This document shows, in pieces, positions 24,389 to 33,524 of a stretch of 64,000 bases of DNA; the stretch's first letter is position 1; every line of letters begins with the position of its first letter. Both the position numbers and the translations under genes were made by a program. The notes beneath the pieces are model-generated. The model was not told where the DNA came from. It saw only the letters and a program-made list of their open reading frames with translations, and did not search any database. Source of the stretch: a bacterium. GTDB lineage: Bacteria > Pseudomonadota > Gammaproteobacteria > Burkholderiales > Burkholderiaceae_C. Location of the stretch: positions 1 through 64,000 of the forward strand of contig JAVBXK010000050.1 of the NCBI GenBank assembly GCA_030824555.1. Direction: 5' to 3'.

Positions 24389-25648
24389 TCAGCACCAGGC
24401 TATTCGCTGTTGCCGCAGCGCATCCCGGTCGATGCTGGCGCGCAGCAGCTCAACGTCGGCAGTGCACACCCCTTGCCGTGTGAAATGAGACTCCCAGCCA
24501 TCCACCGTGCGCGCCACCTGGCGAATCAGTTCAACGGCACGTGGCCTTTTAATACCGAACTCGCTCAATTCCGTCAGCGCGTTGCCCAGGCTGGATTGCG
24601 CCCCGGCACTGCCCACCATCAGGGCCTGGTAACCCAGGTTCAGCAGGGTGGGCACCACGTCGTAGGCGGGGGTCAGCTCGTGGTAGCCATCGAATGTCAG
24701 GCGCAGGCTGTGGTTGCGCTCGTGGTCGTCGGTGTTGTCCATGAGGATGTTGAATACCATGCGCTTGAACAGCTCTTCGCGCTGGGCCACCTGCCGGTCG
24801 GGATGCGCCAGGCGCAGCAACACGGTGGCCAAGGCGCTGTAGCTCTCTGGCAGACGTGCCGCCCGCATTGCGGTGCGGGCAGACATGCAATGCAGCCGAT
24901 ACGGGCCTTGTCGGTCGAAGCGCTGAATGGTCAGCGCATGGCGCGCTTTGCCATGGCGCGGGGGAATGGGCAGCACCCCGGTGGCGGCCACATGGATGCC
25001 CGCCAGGGCAGCCAGGGTCATGGTCGCGTGCTCAACCAAGGGGGTGTCCACCGCATCGTCCAGTTCGGCGAATTTGACCACGCATGGCCCAACGTCGCTG
25101 TGCAGCAGGGCCTTGGGCCGGGCACCACCCAGGGTCACGCCGGGGTGGATCAAGCGCAGCATGTCTGCTGACACCGGGGCTTGGGCCTGCACACCATCTA
25201 CAGCCAAGCTGAGGGCGGACAAGTCGCTCAACGCCGGGTAAGGCCCCAGACGGCGGGGGATGTAACGCTGCGCCGAGACCGAGACACCCAACGCGCCAAA
25301 CCGGTCGTCACCGGCAAACAGCAGCATTTCCAGGATGGACAAGCGGGCCGGGCGGTCGATGTGGCGGATGATGCGCTCACCCCAACGGTCGGGCCGGGCA
25401 TCGTCAAGGGCCCCAGGCGCACTGCCGCGCTCGCCCGCCGTGAAAACCTGACTGTGCAGCAGCGGCAGGTCTTCGCTGAGTGGGAAGTGCCACCACTGCG
25501 CGTCATAGGTGAAGGTGGCACAGTCGGCCACCAGTGACGACAACCCCAACTCGCCCACCAACACGGGCTGGGCCGGGTTGACCAAGGCCCAGACGTACAG
25601 CTGGTTTTGCGGGACGTAGGTGGAGGGGTTGATACCAGCGGCGGTCAT
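24389..25648 (-). CDS. hipA: HipA-family serine/threonine kinase (toxin of type II TA-like module)
   Basis: 419 residues. GVTLGGARPKALL is the Gly-rich HipA loop, CVVKFAELDDAVD holds the ATP Lys, NILMDNTDDHERNHSLRL the catalytic NxDDHxRN core, and LTPAYDVVP the metal-binding Asp; all look intact. HipA kinases phosphorylate aminoacyl-tRNA synthetases or similar targets, halting growth. The ATG at 25648 has AGAGG upstream and overlaps the stop of the HTH gene before it (ATGA). It converges on the methyltransferase gene, with a 71-nt gap. A decayed copy of its 3' end lies at 18816-18887. Confidence 0.88.
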   Translation of the reverse strand: MTAAGINPSTYVPQNQLYVWALVNPAQPVLVGELGLSSLVADCATFTYDAQWWHFPLSEDLPLLHSQVFTAGERGSAPGALDDARPDRWGERIIRHIDRPARLSILEMLLFAGDDRFGALGVSVSAQRYIPRRLGPYPALSDLSALSLAVDGVQAQAPVSADMLRLIHPGVTLGGARPKALLHSDVGPCVVKFAELDDAVDTPLVEHATMTLAALAGIHVAATGVLPIPPRHGKARHALTIQRFDRQGPYRLHCMSARTAMRAARLPESYSALATVLLRLAHPDRQVAQREELFKRMVFNILMDNTDDHERNHSLRLTFDGYHELTPAYDVVPTLLNLGYQALMVGSAGAQSSLGNALTELSEFGIKRPRAVELIRQVARTVDGWESHFTRQGVCTADVELLRASIDRDALRQQRIAWC

Positions 25649-26058
25649 GTCGATGGCACCTCTGACGGCTGAAGCAATGCGGCCAATCCAGCTGCGACAG
25701 GGTTGCGCACTGGCGTTGCCACAGCCTGCCCGGACACCGCTGACTTGCGCCGTTTGGCGGTCACCTGGCTCACCTCGCGTTCCAGGGCCGCCCGGTCGTT
25801 GGGGGGGGAAATCAAATCCGCCAGACCGTGGTCGGGCTGGATGAGCCACATGCACATGACATACGAGGCCATGGCCACGGATGGATCGCCCCGCTCGATG
25901 CGGGCCATGGTGGGTTGGGACACCCCCAGCTTGCGAGCCCATTGCGCCTGCGTCTCGCCACGCCGCTTGCGTGCGATGGCGATGTGCCGAGCGAGTTGCC
26001 CAATCTGTTGCAGGACGGCCTGGGGGTAGTCTGCGGGAGGGGTGTTTTGCCTTGGCAT
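25645..26058 (-). CDS. hipB: HipB-like XRE-family antitoxin/repressor
   Basis: 137 residues, longer than classical HipB (~88). The helix-turn-helix is RRGETQAQWARKLGVSQPTMARIERGDPSVAM. The C-terminal ~60 residues (after PNDRAALEREV) are basic then Pro/Ala-rich and may contact HipA. It should bind the repeated TCTATGAAT elements just upstream and repress the operon. The stop overlaps the hipA ATG. Confidence 0.85.
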   Translation of the reverse strand: MPRQNTPPADYPQAVLQQIGQLARHIAIARKRRGETQAQWARKLGVSQPTMARIERGDPSVAMASYVMCMWLIQPDHGLADLISPPNDRAALEREVSQVTAKRRKSAVSGQAVATPVRNPVAAGLAALLQPSEVPST

Positions 26059-26059
26059 C

Positions 26060-26241
26060 CATAGATGTTATTTGAATGCCAAATTTTTGCAAGTCTATGA
26101 ATATTATCAAACCACTACGGGCCGAAAATGAGGCACCACAACGGCATCTTCGCCAACGGTGAGTGGATCAAAACACCAAACAGGTTCGCAAAATAATTCA
26201 TAGATAGCTCAAAAATATGTAATTAACAAATATCTATGAAT
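26060..26241. promoter_or_regulatory. Repeated TCTATGAAT elements, probable HipB operators
   Basis: In this AT-rich gap between paaX and hipB, TCTATGAAT occurs at 26094-26102 and 26233-26241. Its complement ATTCATAGA lies at 26196-26204, and CATAGA at 26060-26065. The pair at 26196-26206 and 26231-26241 forms an 11-bp perfect inverted repeat (ATTCATAGATA / TATCTATGAAT) with a 24-nt spacer. Multiple spaced palindromes upstream of hipBA are typical for cooperative HipB binding. Confidence 0.6.
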
Positions 26242-26261
26242 CAACCATGCACAACAACCGC

Positions 26262-27347
26262 TCAGCGCCACACCCTCAGCGGGTCGCTCAAGCCAAACCG
26301 CTCGCCCAGCAGGGCCGATGCGGTGGGCACCACGCCCGTGGCCAGTTGCAGGTGGCGGTCCAGGTGCCGCTCTGACGGGGCCAACAGCTGCTGGTACAGC
26401 CGCTTGCACAGTGCACGCGCTTCGTGGCCGCTCCAGGCGGTGGGCAGCAACTCGGCTGGCAGCTGCGGGTCGCGCAGCAGCAGGCGGCGGTAATCGTGAA
26501 TGAGCAGGGTGCGCAGCAAAAAGGCGCAATCGTCACCCATGGAAGAAGGTGTGCCGCTGCGGTCGTGCCACTGGGCCAGGATGCGGGTGTAGGTCTGCAC
26601 AAAACCCGCATAGTCTTGCGCCAGACGCTCCAGGTTCCAGGCGGCACCCACCATGTCGGCGTCGGTGCCCGACATCAGCAGCTTGGGGTTGGCTGCTACC
26701 AGCGGCAGCAGCTGGGGCATGAGCTCGGCCATGCCTTCCGCCTCAAGCGCCTCGAACACGGCGCCCAGGTCGGCACCCGGGTGCACGAAACTGTGCGTGC
26801 CCAGCTCGCCAAAACCGTGCCAGAACAGCGCGCGTTTGAGCTGCTCGCGCTGCCCAGTGGGCAAGCTGCCCACCAGCATGATGAGCCGCCAGCGGTGGTC
26901 CCATGGGGTGGCGGCGGCGGCGTAAATCTGCCGGGCGGCTTCTTCGAAGCGGCGCCTGCCGGTGGGCGTGAGCATGTAGTTGGAGCGGCGGCCGTGCACC
27001 TCGGTTTCCAGCCAGTCGTCTTGCGCCAGGCGGAACACGCTGGTGCGCACCAGCCGCTCGTTCAGGCCCAGCGGTTCCAGCAAAGTGATGAGGCTGCCCA
27101 GCCAGATGCGGCCACCCCGTGGCAGCACCGCATCACCAAACAGCGTGACGATGAGCGAGCTGGCCTGGCCCCGGCTTTGGTCACGGAAGGCATCGAGCCG
27201 CTCGCGCGTGGGGCAGGCCGTCAGCCCGGCTGCCCGCTTCTGGCTGGTGCACGCACTGCACGCCAATGGCGAGCCTGGGCCGCCATCGCACGATGGCCCG
27301 GTGGTGCAACCCGCTCCCGTAACCCCCGACGCAGACGAACTGCCCAT
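26262..27347 (-). CDS. paaX: PaaX-family repressor of phenylacetate degradation
   Basis: 361 residues. Core PaaX regions are SLIVTLFGDAVLPRGGRIWLGSLI, LNERLVRTSVFRLAQDDWLE, a wing SNYMLTPTGRRRFEEA and a C-terminal FLLRTLLIHDYRRLLLRDP. PaaX binds phenylacetyl-CoA and releases paa promoters. The first ~50 residues are a Ser/Gly/Cys-rich extension of doubtful reality. The ATG at 27347 has GAGG upstream and lies 10 nt after the paaE stop, so the repressor is the last gene of the operon it likely controls. Confidence 0.9.
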   Translation of the reverse strand: MGSSSASGVTGAGCTTGPSCDGGPGSPLACSACTSQKRAAGLTACPTRERLDAFRDQSRGQASSLIVTLFGDAVLPRGGRIWLGSLITLLEPLGLNERLVRTSVFRLAQDDWLETEVHGRRSNYMLTPTGRRRFEEAARQIYAAAATPWDHRWRLIMLVGSLPTGQREQLKRALFWHGFGELGTHSFVHPGADLGAVFEALEAEGMAELMPQLLPLVAANPKLLMSGTDADMVGAAWNLERLAQDYAGFVQTYTRILAQWHDRSGTPSSMGDDCAFLLRTLLIHDYRRLLLRDPQLPAELLPTAWSGHEARALCKRLYQQLLAPSERHLDRHLQLATGVVPTASALLGERFGLSDPLRVWR

Positions 27348-27357
27348 GTGGCCCGCC

Positions 27358-28452
27358 TCAGCGCTCGTCAAAACTGACCACCAGCGCAGGCGTGGTGGCC
27401 TTGGCCTGGCAGCTCAGCACATAGCCTTGAGCGGTTTCGCCGGCGTCGAGCGCAAAGTTTTTCTCCATGCGCACGGTGCCTTCCAGCACTTTGCAGCGGC
27501 AGGTGCTGCACACGCCACCTTTGCAGGAAAACGGCAGGTCCAACCCGGCATTCAGCGCGGCGTCCAACACGTTGTCGGCCGAGCCCATGGGCACCTCGTG
27601 GAACTTGCCGTCGAGCAGCACGCGCAGCGCCACCAGCTTGCCCAGGGGCACGCCACTGGCTTTGGCATCGCTGTCGGCCTGCACCTTGGCGGCCATGTCG
27701 GCGCTGGTGGTGAAGCGCTCGGTGTACACGCGGCCTTCGGGCACGCCAGCGGTTTTCAGCGCCGCTTCGGTGGCGGTGATCATGGCCTCGGGGCCGCAGA
27801 TGAACACCTCGTCCATGCTGGCGGCAGGCAACAGGGTGTCAACCAGTTGCTGCACTTTGGCCGCGTCGATGCGGCCTTCCAGCATGTCCACCTCTTGCGC
27901 CTGACGCGACAGGATGTGCACCATGGTGAACCGGTTGGCGTAGCGGTCTTTCAGGTCTTGTAAGGCTTCGTTGAACATGACGCTGGCCATGCGACGGTTG
28001 CCGTACACCAGGGTGAATTTGCTGTTCGGTTGCTCTTCCAGCGTGGTGGCGGCAATGCTCAAAATGGGCGTGATGCCCGAGCCAGCGGCAAACCCCACCC
28101 GGTGAATGGCGCGCTGCTTTTTGATGGTGAACTTGCCATCGGGTGGCATCACGGCCAGCGTGTCGCCCGCCTTCAGGTTGGCCGCTGCCCAGTTGGAAAA
28201 CACACCGCCTTCAACCGGGCGGATGCCCACCTCCAACTCGCCATGCTGCGCCAGGCGGCTGCGTGGGCTGCTGATGGAATAGGTGCGACGCACGTCCTGA
28301 CCGTTCACCTGCGCACGCAGCGTGAGGTACTGGCCGGGCTGAAACTGAAAGGCCTCGCGGGAGGCAGCGGGAATGTCAAACGTAATGGCCACAGAGCCGG
28401 CAGCCTCGGGGCTGACACGCTTGACGGACAGTTCATGAAAATGGGAGGACAC
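27358..28452 (-). CDS. paaE: Ring 1,2-phenylacetyl-CoA epoxidase reductase subunit PaaE
   Basis: 364 residues. An N-terminal FNR-type module has RTYSISSPRS for FAD, GSGITPILSI for nucleotide and EVFICGPEAMI. A C-terminal plant-type [2Fe-2S] ferredoxin follows, FSCKGGVCSTCRCKVLEG plus a distal LSCQ. It feeds NADPH electrons to the PaaA di-iron site. The start is a GTG at 28452 with GGAG 7 nt upstream. A 188-nt gap, unusually long for this operon, separates it from paaD and holds no other gene. Confidence 0.95.
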   Translation of the reverse strand: MSSHFHELSVKRVSPEAAGSVAITFDIPAASREAFQFQPGQYLTLRAQVNGQDVRRTYSISSPRSRLAQHGELEVGIRPVEGGVFSNWAAANLKAGDTLAVMPPDGKFTIKKQRAIHRVGFAAGSGITPILSIAATTLEEQPNSKFTLVYGNRRMASVMFNEALQDLKDRYANRFTMVHILSRQAQEVDMLEGRIDAAKVQQLVDTLLPAASMDEVFICGPEAMITATEAALKTAGVPEGRVYTERFTTSADMAAKVQADSDAKASGVPLGKLVALRVLLDGKFHEVPMGSADNVLDAALNAGLDLPFSCKGGVCSTCRCKVLEGTVRMEKNFALDAGETAQGYVLSCQAKATTPALVVSFDER

Positions 28453-28640
28453 GGGTTTTCTCCGGTGAAAGACAGGGGAAAGAGGCTGGGAGTTTTCTGG
28501 GCGTGACCGAGCAGCGGGCCAAAACGTGATCGATCAAGGCGCAAAGCAAGCCAAAAGCTTGAGCTATGGCGCGCATTTGCAACGCTGAGCGAGTGCGTTT
28601 TGGCGTGCTGAGCGGACATGACCAGAAGACTTCCAGCCTC

Positions 28641-29204
28641 TTAGTACGGCTTGAAGTAATCGAACGGCTCCTGGCAGCTCATGCACTTGTACAGGGCCTT
28701 GCAGGCGGTGGAGCCGAACGGCGAGGTTTCCACCGTCTGCGTCGAGCCGCATTGCGGACACGGCACCACGGGCTGGGGCTGACCGGCACCGGGCATGAAG
28801 CGCAACACGCGCTCCTGCGGCGTGGCACCCGCGCGGTGTACGCTGGACGCACACGCCGTCTGTGGCGGTGCAATGCCATAGGCACGCAGTTTGTCGCGGG
28901 CAGCAGGGCCAATCCAGTCTGTGGTCCACGCGGGGGACAGCTGCGTCACCACTTTGCCCACAATGCCATGCGCTGCCAGGGCAGCGGCCACATCATCGGC
29001 CATCTGGCCCATGGCGGGGCAGCCGCTGTAGGTGGGGGTGATGACCACCTCCACCCCGGCGTCACCCATTCGCACGTCGCGCAGGATGCCCAGCTCGCGC
29101 AGCGACACCACCGGAATCTCCGGGTCGGCCACCGCGTCGAGCACGGTCCACACATGCGCCAGCTCGGGACTGGCCGTGCCTGGGGTTGTCAGGGGCGCGG
29201 TCAT
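28641..29204 (-). CDS. paaD: PaaD, maturation factor of the phenylacetyl-CoA epoxidase
   Basis: About 187 residues. An N-terminal MIP18/DUF59-like domain (VLDAVADPEIPVVSLRELGILRDV, VEVVITPTYSGCPAM) has its Cys in the typical SGCPAM loop. A C-terminal zinc-ribbon-like region has VPCPQCGS and YKCMSCQEPFDYFKPY. It is thought to help assemble metal or Fe-S cofactors of PaaABCE. The start is ambiguous: ATG at 29204, or a GTG at 29231/29234 overlapping the paaC stop. Confidence 0.92.
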   Translation of the reverse strand: MTAPLTTPGTASPELAHVWTVLDAVADPEIPVVSLRELGILRDVRMGDAGVEVVITPTYSGCPAMGQMADDVAAALAAHGIVGKVVTQLSPAWTTDWIGPAARDKLRAYGIAPPQTACASSVHRAGATPQERVLRFMPGAGQPQPVVPCPQCGSTQTVETSPFGSTACKALYKCMSCQEPFDYFKPY

Positions 29205-29227
29205 GGTGACACGGGGTTGTGTGGCGG

Positions 29228-30010
29228 TCACCACTGCGCGCCGGGATGGGCGCGGGCCAGGCTTTGCATTTCGGCCAGCAAGAAGCCCAGGTGCTCGGAA
29301 TGCACGCCAGCCTTGCCCTGTGTGACGTAGCCAGCTGCGGACGGCCGCTTGAGCGTGGCATCGGCCAGCGCGGCATCCACCAGCGCGTTCCAGTCGGCGG
29401 CAAGCTGCGTCCAGTCGATGTGGATACCGGCTGCAGATGCTTCGTCTTCAATAGCAGACAGTGTCCAAAACTCCTGCGTGTAGGGCATCAAATGCTCCAA
29501 AGCGGCTTGCACACGGGCATGCGACTCGTTGGTGCCGTCACCCAGCTTGACCAGCCAGTCGCGCGAGTGGCGCAAGTGGTAGCTGGCTTCCTTGAGCGAC
29601 TTGGCGGCGATGGCGGCCAGGTTCTCGTCGGCTGCGCTTTGCAACTGCTGCCACAGCGGCACCATGAGCGCGCTGTACAGGAAGTTGCGAACGATGGTGT
29701 AGCCGTAGTCCATGTCGCTTTTGGCGTAACCCACCAGCGGGCTGCGGTGGGGCAGCTCCAGAAGGGTGTAGTTGCGGAAGTCGGGCACGTCGCGGAAGTA
29801 GGCCAGCGAGTCTTCGGTGGCTCCGTTGCCGACCATGCCAGCCACCTGGCTGTACAGCAGGCGGGCCTGGCCGATGAGGTCGAGGCTCATGTTGGCCAGT
29901 GCCAGGTCTTCTTCGATGATGGGGCCATGGCCACACCATTCGGCGTTGCGCTGGCCCAGCACCACGGCGTTGTCGGCCAGGTGCAAAAGGTAATTGATGG
30001 GTGCGTTCAT
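29228..30010 (-). CDS. paaC: PaaC, structural subunit of the phenylacetyl-CoA epoxidase
   Basis: 260 residues, helical ferritin-like subunit: YLLHLADNAVVLGQRNAEWCGHGPIIEEDLALANMSLDLIGQAR, DYGYTIVRNFLYSALM, EASYHLRHSRDWLVKLGDGT, GVHSEHLGFLLAEMQ. It pairs with PaaA to hold the catalytic heterodimer. Starts directly after the paaB stop with no spacer. Confidence 0.95.
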   Translation of the reverse strand: MNAPINYLLHLADNAVVLGQRNAEWCGHGPIIEEDLALANMSLDLIGQARLLYSQVAGMVGNGATEDSLAYFRDVPDFRNYTLLELPHRSPLVGYAKSDMDYGYTIVRNFLYSALMVPLWQQLQSAADENLAAIAAKSLKEASYHLRHSRDWLVKLGDGTNESHARVQAALEHLMPYTQEFWTLSAIEDEASAAGIHIDWTQLAADWNALVDAALADATLKRPSAAGYVTQGKAGVHSEHLGFLLAEMQSLARAHPGAQW

Positions 30011-30322
30011 TTACATGTGCCCCACTTCTTCAGGGATGTCATAGAACGTGGGGTGGCGGTAGATCTTGTCTGCTGCCGGGTCAAACAGCGCGCCTTTGTC
30101 GTCGGGGTTGCTGGCGGTGATGGCCACAGAAGGCACGACCCAGATGCTCACGCCTTCCTGGCGGCGGGTGTACACGTCGCGGGCCATGTCGAGTGCCTGG
30201 GGCGCATCGGCCGCGTGCAGGCTGCCGCAGTGCTTGTGCTCAAGGCCTTGCTTGCTGCGGACGAACACTTCCCAAAGGGGCCATTCCTTGAGGGCGGGTG
30301 CGGCGTTGGATGAGGTGGTCAT
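30011..30322 (-). CDS. paaB: PaaB, bridging subunit of the phenylacetyl-CoA epoxidase
   Basis: 103 residues: [28 protein letters not shown] and [45 protein letters not shown] are the conserved PaaB sequence. It joins AC heterodimers into the larger complex. The ATG at 30322 overlaps the paaA stop by 4 nt (ATGA). The open frame further upstream to 30694 is antisense-like noise inside paaA. Confidence 0.95.
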   Translation of the reverse strand: MTTSSNAAPALKEWPLWEVFVRSKQGLEHKHCGSLHAADAPQALDMARDVYTRRQEGVSIWVVPSVAITASNPDDKGALFDPAADKIYRHPTFYDIPEEVGHM

Positions 30323-31332
30323 GCTGCTTCCTTCATGTTGCGTTGTTGCTGTTTGCGGGCATGGGCCAGGGCTGCGTCGCGCACCCAGGCACCGTCGTTG
30401 TGTGCCTTGACACGGGTAGCCAGGCGCTCTTTGTTGCACGGTCCGTTGCCATTGACCGTGTTCCAGAACTCGGTCCAGTCGATCTGGCCGTAGTCGTAAT
30501 GCTGGCGCGCTTCGTTCCACTTCAGGTCGGGGTCGGGCAGCGTGATGCCCAGCACCTTGGCCTGCGGCACGGTGGCGTCGATGAACTTCTGGCGCAGGTC
30601 GTCGTTGGAAATGCGCTTGATACCCCAGCGCATGCCCTGCACGCTGTTGGGGCTGTCGGCATCGGGCGGCCCGAACATGGCCAGGCACTTCCACCAGTAG
30701 CGGTTGACGGCGTCCTGCACCATGTCTTTCTGCGCCTGGTTGCCCTTCATCATGACCAGCAAAGCCTCATAGCCTTGGCGTTGGTGGAAGCTTTCTTCCT
30801 TGCACACGCGCACCATGGCACGGGCGTAGGGGCCGTAGCTGCAGCGGCACAGTGGGATCTGGTTCATGATGGCCGCACCGTCGACCAGCCACCCGATCAC
30901 ACCGACATCGGCCCAGTTGAGCGTGGGGTAGTTGAAGATGGAGCTGTACTTGGCTTTGCCACTGTGCAGCGCATCGAGCAGGTCGCCACGGGCCACGCCC
31001 AGGGTTTCTGCCGCGCTGTACAGGTACAGACCGTGGCCGCCTTCGTCTTGCACCTTGGCAATCAGGATGGCTTTGCGCTTGAGGCTGGGGGCGCGGCTGA
31101 TCCAGTTACCCTCGGGCAGCATGCCCACGATTTCGGAGTGCGCGTGCTGGCTGATCTGGCGCACCAGGGTTTTGCGGTAGGCCTCGGGCATCCAGTCTTG
31201 CGGCTCGATGCGGCCGTCGGCGTCGATGCGGGCATCGAACCTGGCCATCAGCTCCGGCGGCTCGGTGCTGGCAACAGGCTTGACCTGTTTCAGCACCGCG
31301 TCGTCAGGCACGTTGAACGATTGGGTGTACAT
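30319..31332 (-). CDS. paaA: PaaA, catalytic di-iron subunit of the 1,2-phenylacetyl-CoA epoxidase
   Basis: 337 residues. Di-iron region stretches include [21 protein letters not shown] and [20 protein letters not shown] (ExxH-type ligands), with [22 protein letters not shown] toward the end. It epoxidises the ring of phenylacetyl-CoA with O2. First of five tightly packed genes paaABCDE; paaK lies 75 nt upstream in the same direction. Confidence 0.96.
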   Translation of the reverse strand: MYTQSFNVPDDAVLKQVKPVASTEPPELMARFDARIDADGRIEPQDWMPEAYRKTLVRQISQHAHSEIVGMLPEGNWISRAPSLKRKAILIAKVQDEGGHGLYLYSAAETLGVARGDLLDALHSGKAKYSSIFNYPTLNWADVGVIGWLVDGAAIMNQIPLCRCSYGPYARAMVRVCKEESFHQRQGYEALLVMMKGNQAQKDMVQDAVNRYWWKCLAMFGPPDADSPNSVQGMRWGIKRISNDDLRQKFIDATVPQAKVLGITLPDPDLKWNEARQHYDYGQIDWTEFWNTVNGNGPCNKERLATRVKAHNDGAWVRDAALAHARKQQQRNMKEAA

Positions 31333-31407
31333 GTGTCGTGGCTCCTGGTTATCTGGGTGGTGGGGTGAGGTGGAGGGGGTGAAGACGGGTCAGAGACGCT
31401 CGGTCTC

Positions 31408-32733
31408 TTAAACCTGGCTGGGGCGGTTGTCCCACACGCGGCGGGCCTTGCCCGTCTGCGTGCGCGGCAAAGTGCCGAAATCCATCACCTCGATCCGGGT
31501 GGAAATGCCGATGATGGTTTTGATGCGGTGTTGCAGCTCTTTGGACAGCTGGGCGATGTCGGCTGGCGACAGACTGGCGCCGGCATCGGGCTGCAGTTCG
31601 CAGCGCACTTCAACGTTGTCAAGGTGGCCGTCGCGGCTGAGCACGATCTGGTAGGTGCCCGACAGCCGCTTGTCGCGCAGCACCTGTTCTTCAATTTGCG
31701 TGGGGAACACGTTCACGCCACGGATGATCAGCATGTCGTCCGAGCGGCCCACGATGCGGCCCATGCGCCTGAAGGCCCGGCTGGTGGGCGGCAGCAAGCG
31801 TGTGAGGTCGCGCGTGCGGTAGCGGATGATGGGCATGGCCTCTTTGGACAGCGAGGTGAACACCAGTTCGCCCTCTTCGCCATCGGCTACCGGCTCGCCG
31901 GTTTCGGGATCGATGATTTCGGGGTAGAAGTGGTCTTCCCAGATCACGGGGCCGTCTTTGCTTTCGATGCACTCGCTGGCCACGCCGGGGCCCATCACCT
32001 CTGACAGGCCGTAAATGTCCACGGCGTCCAGGCCCAGGCCGCGCTCAATCTGCGCGCGCATGCCTTCGCCCCAGGGCTCGGCGCCGAAGATGCCGACTTT
32101 GAGCGAAATGTCTTCAGGCGACACCCCTTGACGGGCAAACTCTTCGGCAATCACCAGCGAGTACGACGGCGTGACCATGATGATGTCGGGCTTGAAGTCC
32201 ATGATCAGCTGGACCTGCTTTTCCGTCTGCCCGCCCGACATGGGGATCACTGTGCAGCCCGCCCGCTCGGCACCATAGTGCGCACCCAAGCCGCCGGTGA
32301 ACAGGCCGTAGCCGTAGGCAACGTGACAGATGTCACCAGGCCGGCCGCCGGCCCCACGGATGGAGCGCGCCACCAGGTTGGCCCAGGTGTCGATGTCTTT
32401 GAGCGTGTAGCCCACCACGGTGGGTTTGCCGGTGGTGCCCGACGAGGCGTGCACCCGCGCCACCTGGGTGCGGGGCACGGCAAACATGCCAAAGGGGTAG
32501 TTGTCGCGCAGGTCGGCCTTGGTGGTGAACGGGAACTTGGCGATGTCGGCCAGCGTGTTCAGGTCGCTGGGGTGCACACCCTTGTCGTCGAATTTCTTGC
32601 GATAGTGCGGCACGTTGTCGTAGGCGTGCTGCAGGCTCCACTTCAGGCGTTGCAGTTGCAGCGCGGCCACTTCGTCGCGGCTGGCGGTCTCGATGGGGTC
32701 AAGGTCGCCGGGTTGGGGTTGTTTGACGGGCAT
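31408..32733 (-). CDS. paaK: Phenylacetate-CoA ligase
   Basis: 441 residues, adenylate-forming enzyme: P-loop SSGTTGKPTVVGYT, IFGAEPWGEGMR, DIYGLSEVMGPGVASEC, RTRDLTRLLPP and a C-terminal RIVGRSDDMLIIRGVNVFPTQIE with the PRTQTGKARRV lysine loop. It activates phenylacetate to its CoA thioester, the first step of the pathway. The ATG at 32733 has GGAG 9 nt upstream; the longer frame from 32865 is His/Pro-rich and unsupported. Confidence 0.95.
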   Translation of the reverse strand: MPVKQPQPGDLDPIETASRDEVAALQLQRLKWSLQHAYDNVPHYRKKFDDKGVHPSDLNTLADIAKFPFTTKADLRDNYPFGMFAVPRTQVARVHASSGTTGKPTVVGYTLKDIDTWANLVARSIRGAGGRPGDICHVAYGYGLFTGGLGAHYGAERAGCTVIPMSGGQTEKQVQLIMDFKPDIIMVTPSYSLVIAEEFARQGVSPEDISLKVGIFGAEPWGEGMRAQIERGLGLDAVDIYGLSEVMGPGVASECIESKDGPVIWEDHFYPEIIDPETGEPVADGEEGELVFTSLSKEAMPIIRYRTRDLTRLLPPTSRAFRRMGRIVGRSDDMLIIRGVNVFPTQIEEQVLRDKRLSGTYQIVLSRDGHLDNVEVRCELQPDAGASLSPADIAQLSKELQHRIKTIIGISTRIEVMDFGTLPRTQTGKARRVWDNRPSQV

Positions 32734-32907
32734 GGGCGTTGTCTCCGGTTTTTGTGTGTGCAGGGCTGGCGGCGTGCGTGGCCTGATGAGGTGCGTCGTG
32801 TGGGGGCGCGTGATGTGTTGTGGGCTATGTGTGCGCTGGTGGTGTTTGGGGTAGCTGGACGGCAACGTCGAACATCAGGGGTCAAGCGTGACGGTCAGGT
32901 GGCGGCA

Positions 32908-33381
32908 TCAGCCAGCATGCAGGCCTGCCAACACCTCGCCGCTGATGCGGGCGCTTTTGCCTCGGAACAGCGCCACCGTTTTGCCACCACGGATGCGCAC
33001 CGTGGTGTCGTACACACCGGTGCGCCGCGACAGCGAACGTTCCACGCATTCGGCTTCCAGCACGTCGCCTTCTTTGGCGGGTGCCAGAAAGTCGATGCTG
33101 CAGGCCGAGGCCACGGTGTTCTGGTTGTAGCTGTTGCAGGCATAGGCAAACGCGCTGTCGGCCAGTGTGAAGATGAGCCCGCCGTGGCAGATGTGGTGAC
33201 CATTGACCATGTCGGCCCGCACAGGCATGGCAATGGTGGCCTTGCCCGGCGACACCGACACGATGGCCATGCCCAGCGCCTGGGTGGCGTTGTCACGCGA
33301 CCACATGGCCTGGGCCACGCTGTCGGCCAGTTGCTGGGCATCGGCAGCAGTGGCTGCCTGGGTAGGGATGGTTTGCGTCAT
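32908..33381 (-). CDS. paaI: PaaI, hot-dog fold acyl-CoA thioesterase
   Basis: 157 residues. The hot-dog core has NGHHICHGGLIFTLADSAFAYACNS with the catalytic Asp in TLAD, then VASACSIDFLAPAKEGDVLEAE. PaaI hydrolyses dead-end ring-hydroxylated phenylacetyl-CoA esters to free CoA. The start is uncertain: ATG at 33381, or GTG at 33402, neither with a strong ribosome-binding site. The AT-rich stretch 33381-33440 just upstream carries another interspersed-motif-like inverted repeat (CGCTTT...AAAGCG). Confidence 0.9.
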   Translation of the reverse strand: MTQTIPTQAATAADAQQLADSVAQAMWSRDNATQALGMAIVSVSPGKATIAMPVRADMVNGHHICHGGLIFTLADSAFAYACNSYNQNTVASACSIDFLAPAKEGDVLEAECVERSLSRRTGVYDTTVRIRGGKTVALFRGKSARISGEVLAGLHAG

Positions 33382-33524
33382 TTTTACAAGCTTTTTTGGC
33401 ACTTTGCGCTTTATTCAAAAGCGTGAAATGCTATGAATAACTGAGTTCGACCTAGCCATGCATCTGGCTGCGCATGGCTGCGGGCCTGGCGTGGGCATCG
33501 GCTGTGGTGCGGGTTCGCGCAGCA

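Noticed and set aside
24389-24460. Treating the duplicated hipA tail as a phage-type attachment site
   Set aside because: No integrase gene or tRNA target lies next to either copy, and identity (58/72) is too low for a recent att duplication. A relic of a hipA paralogue fits better.
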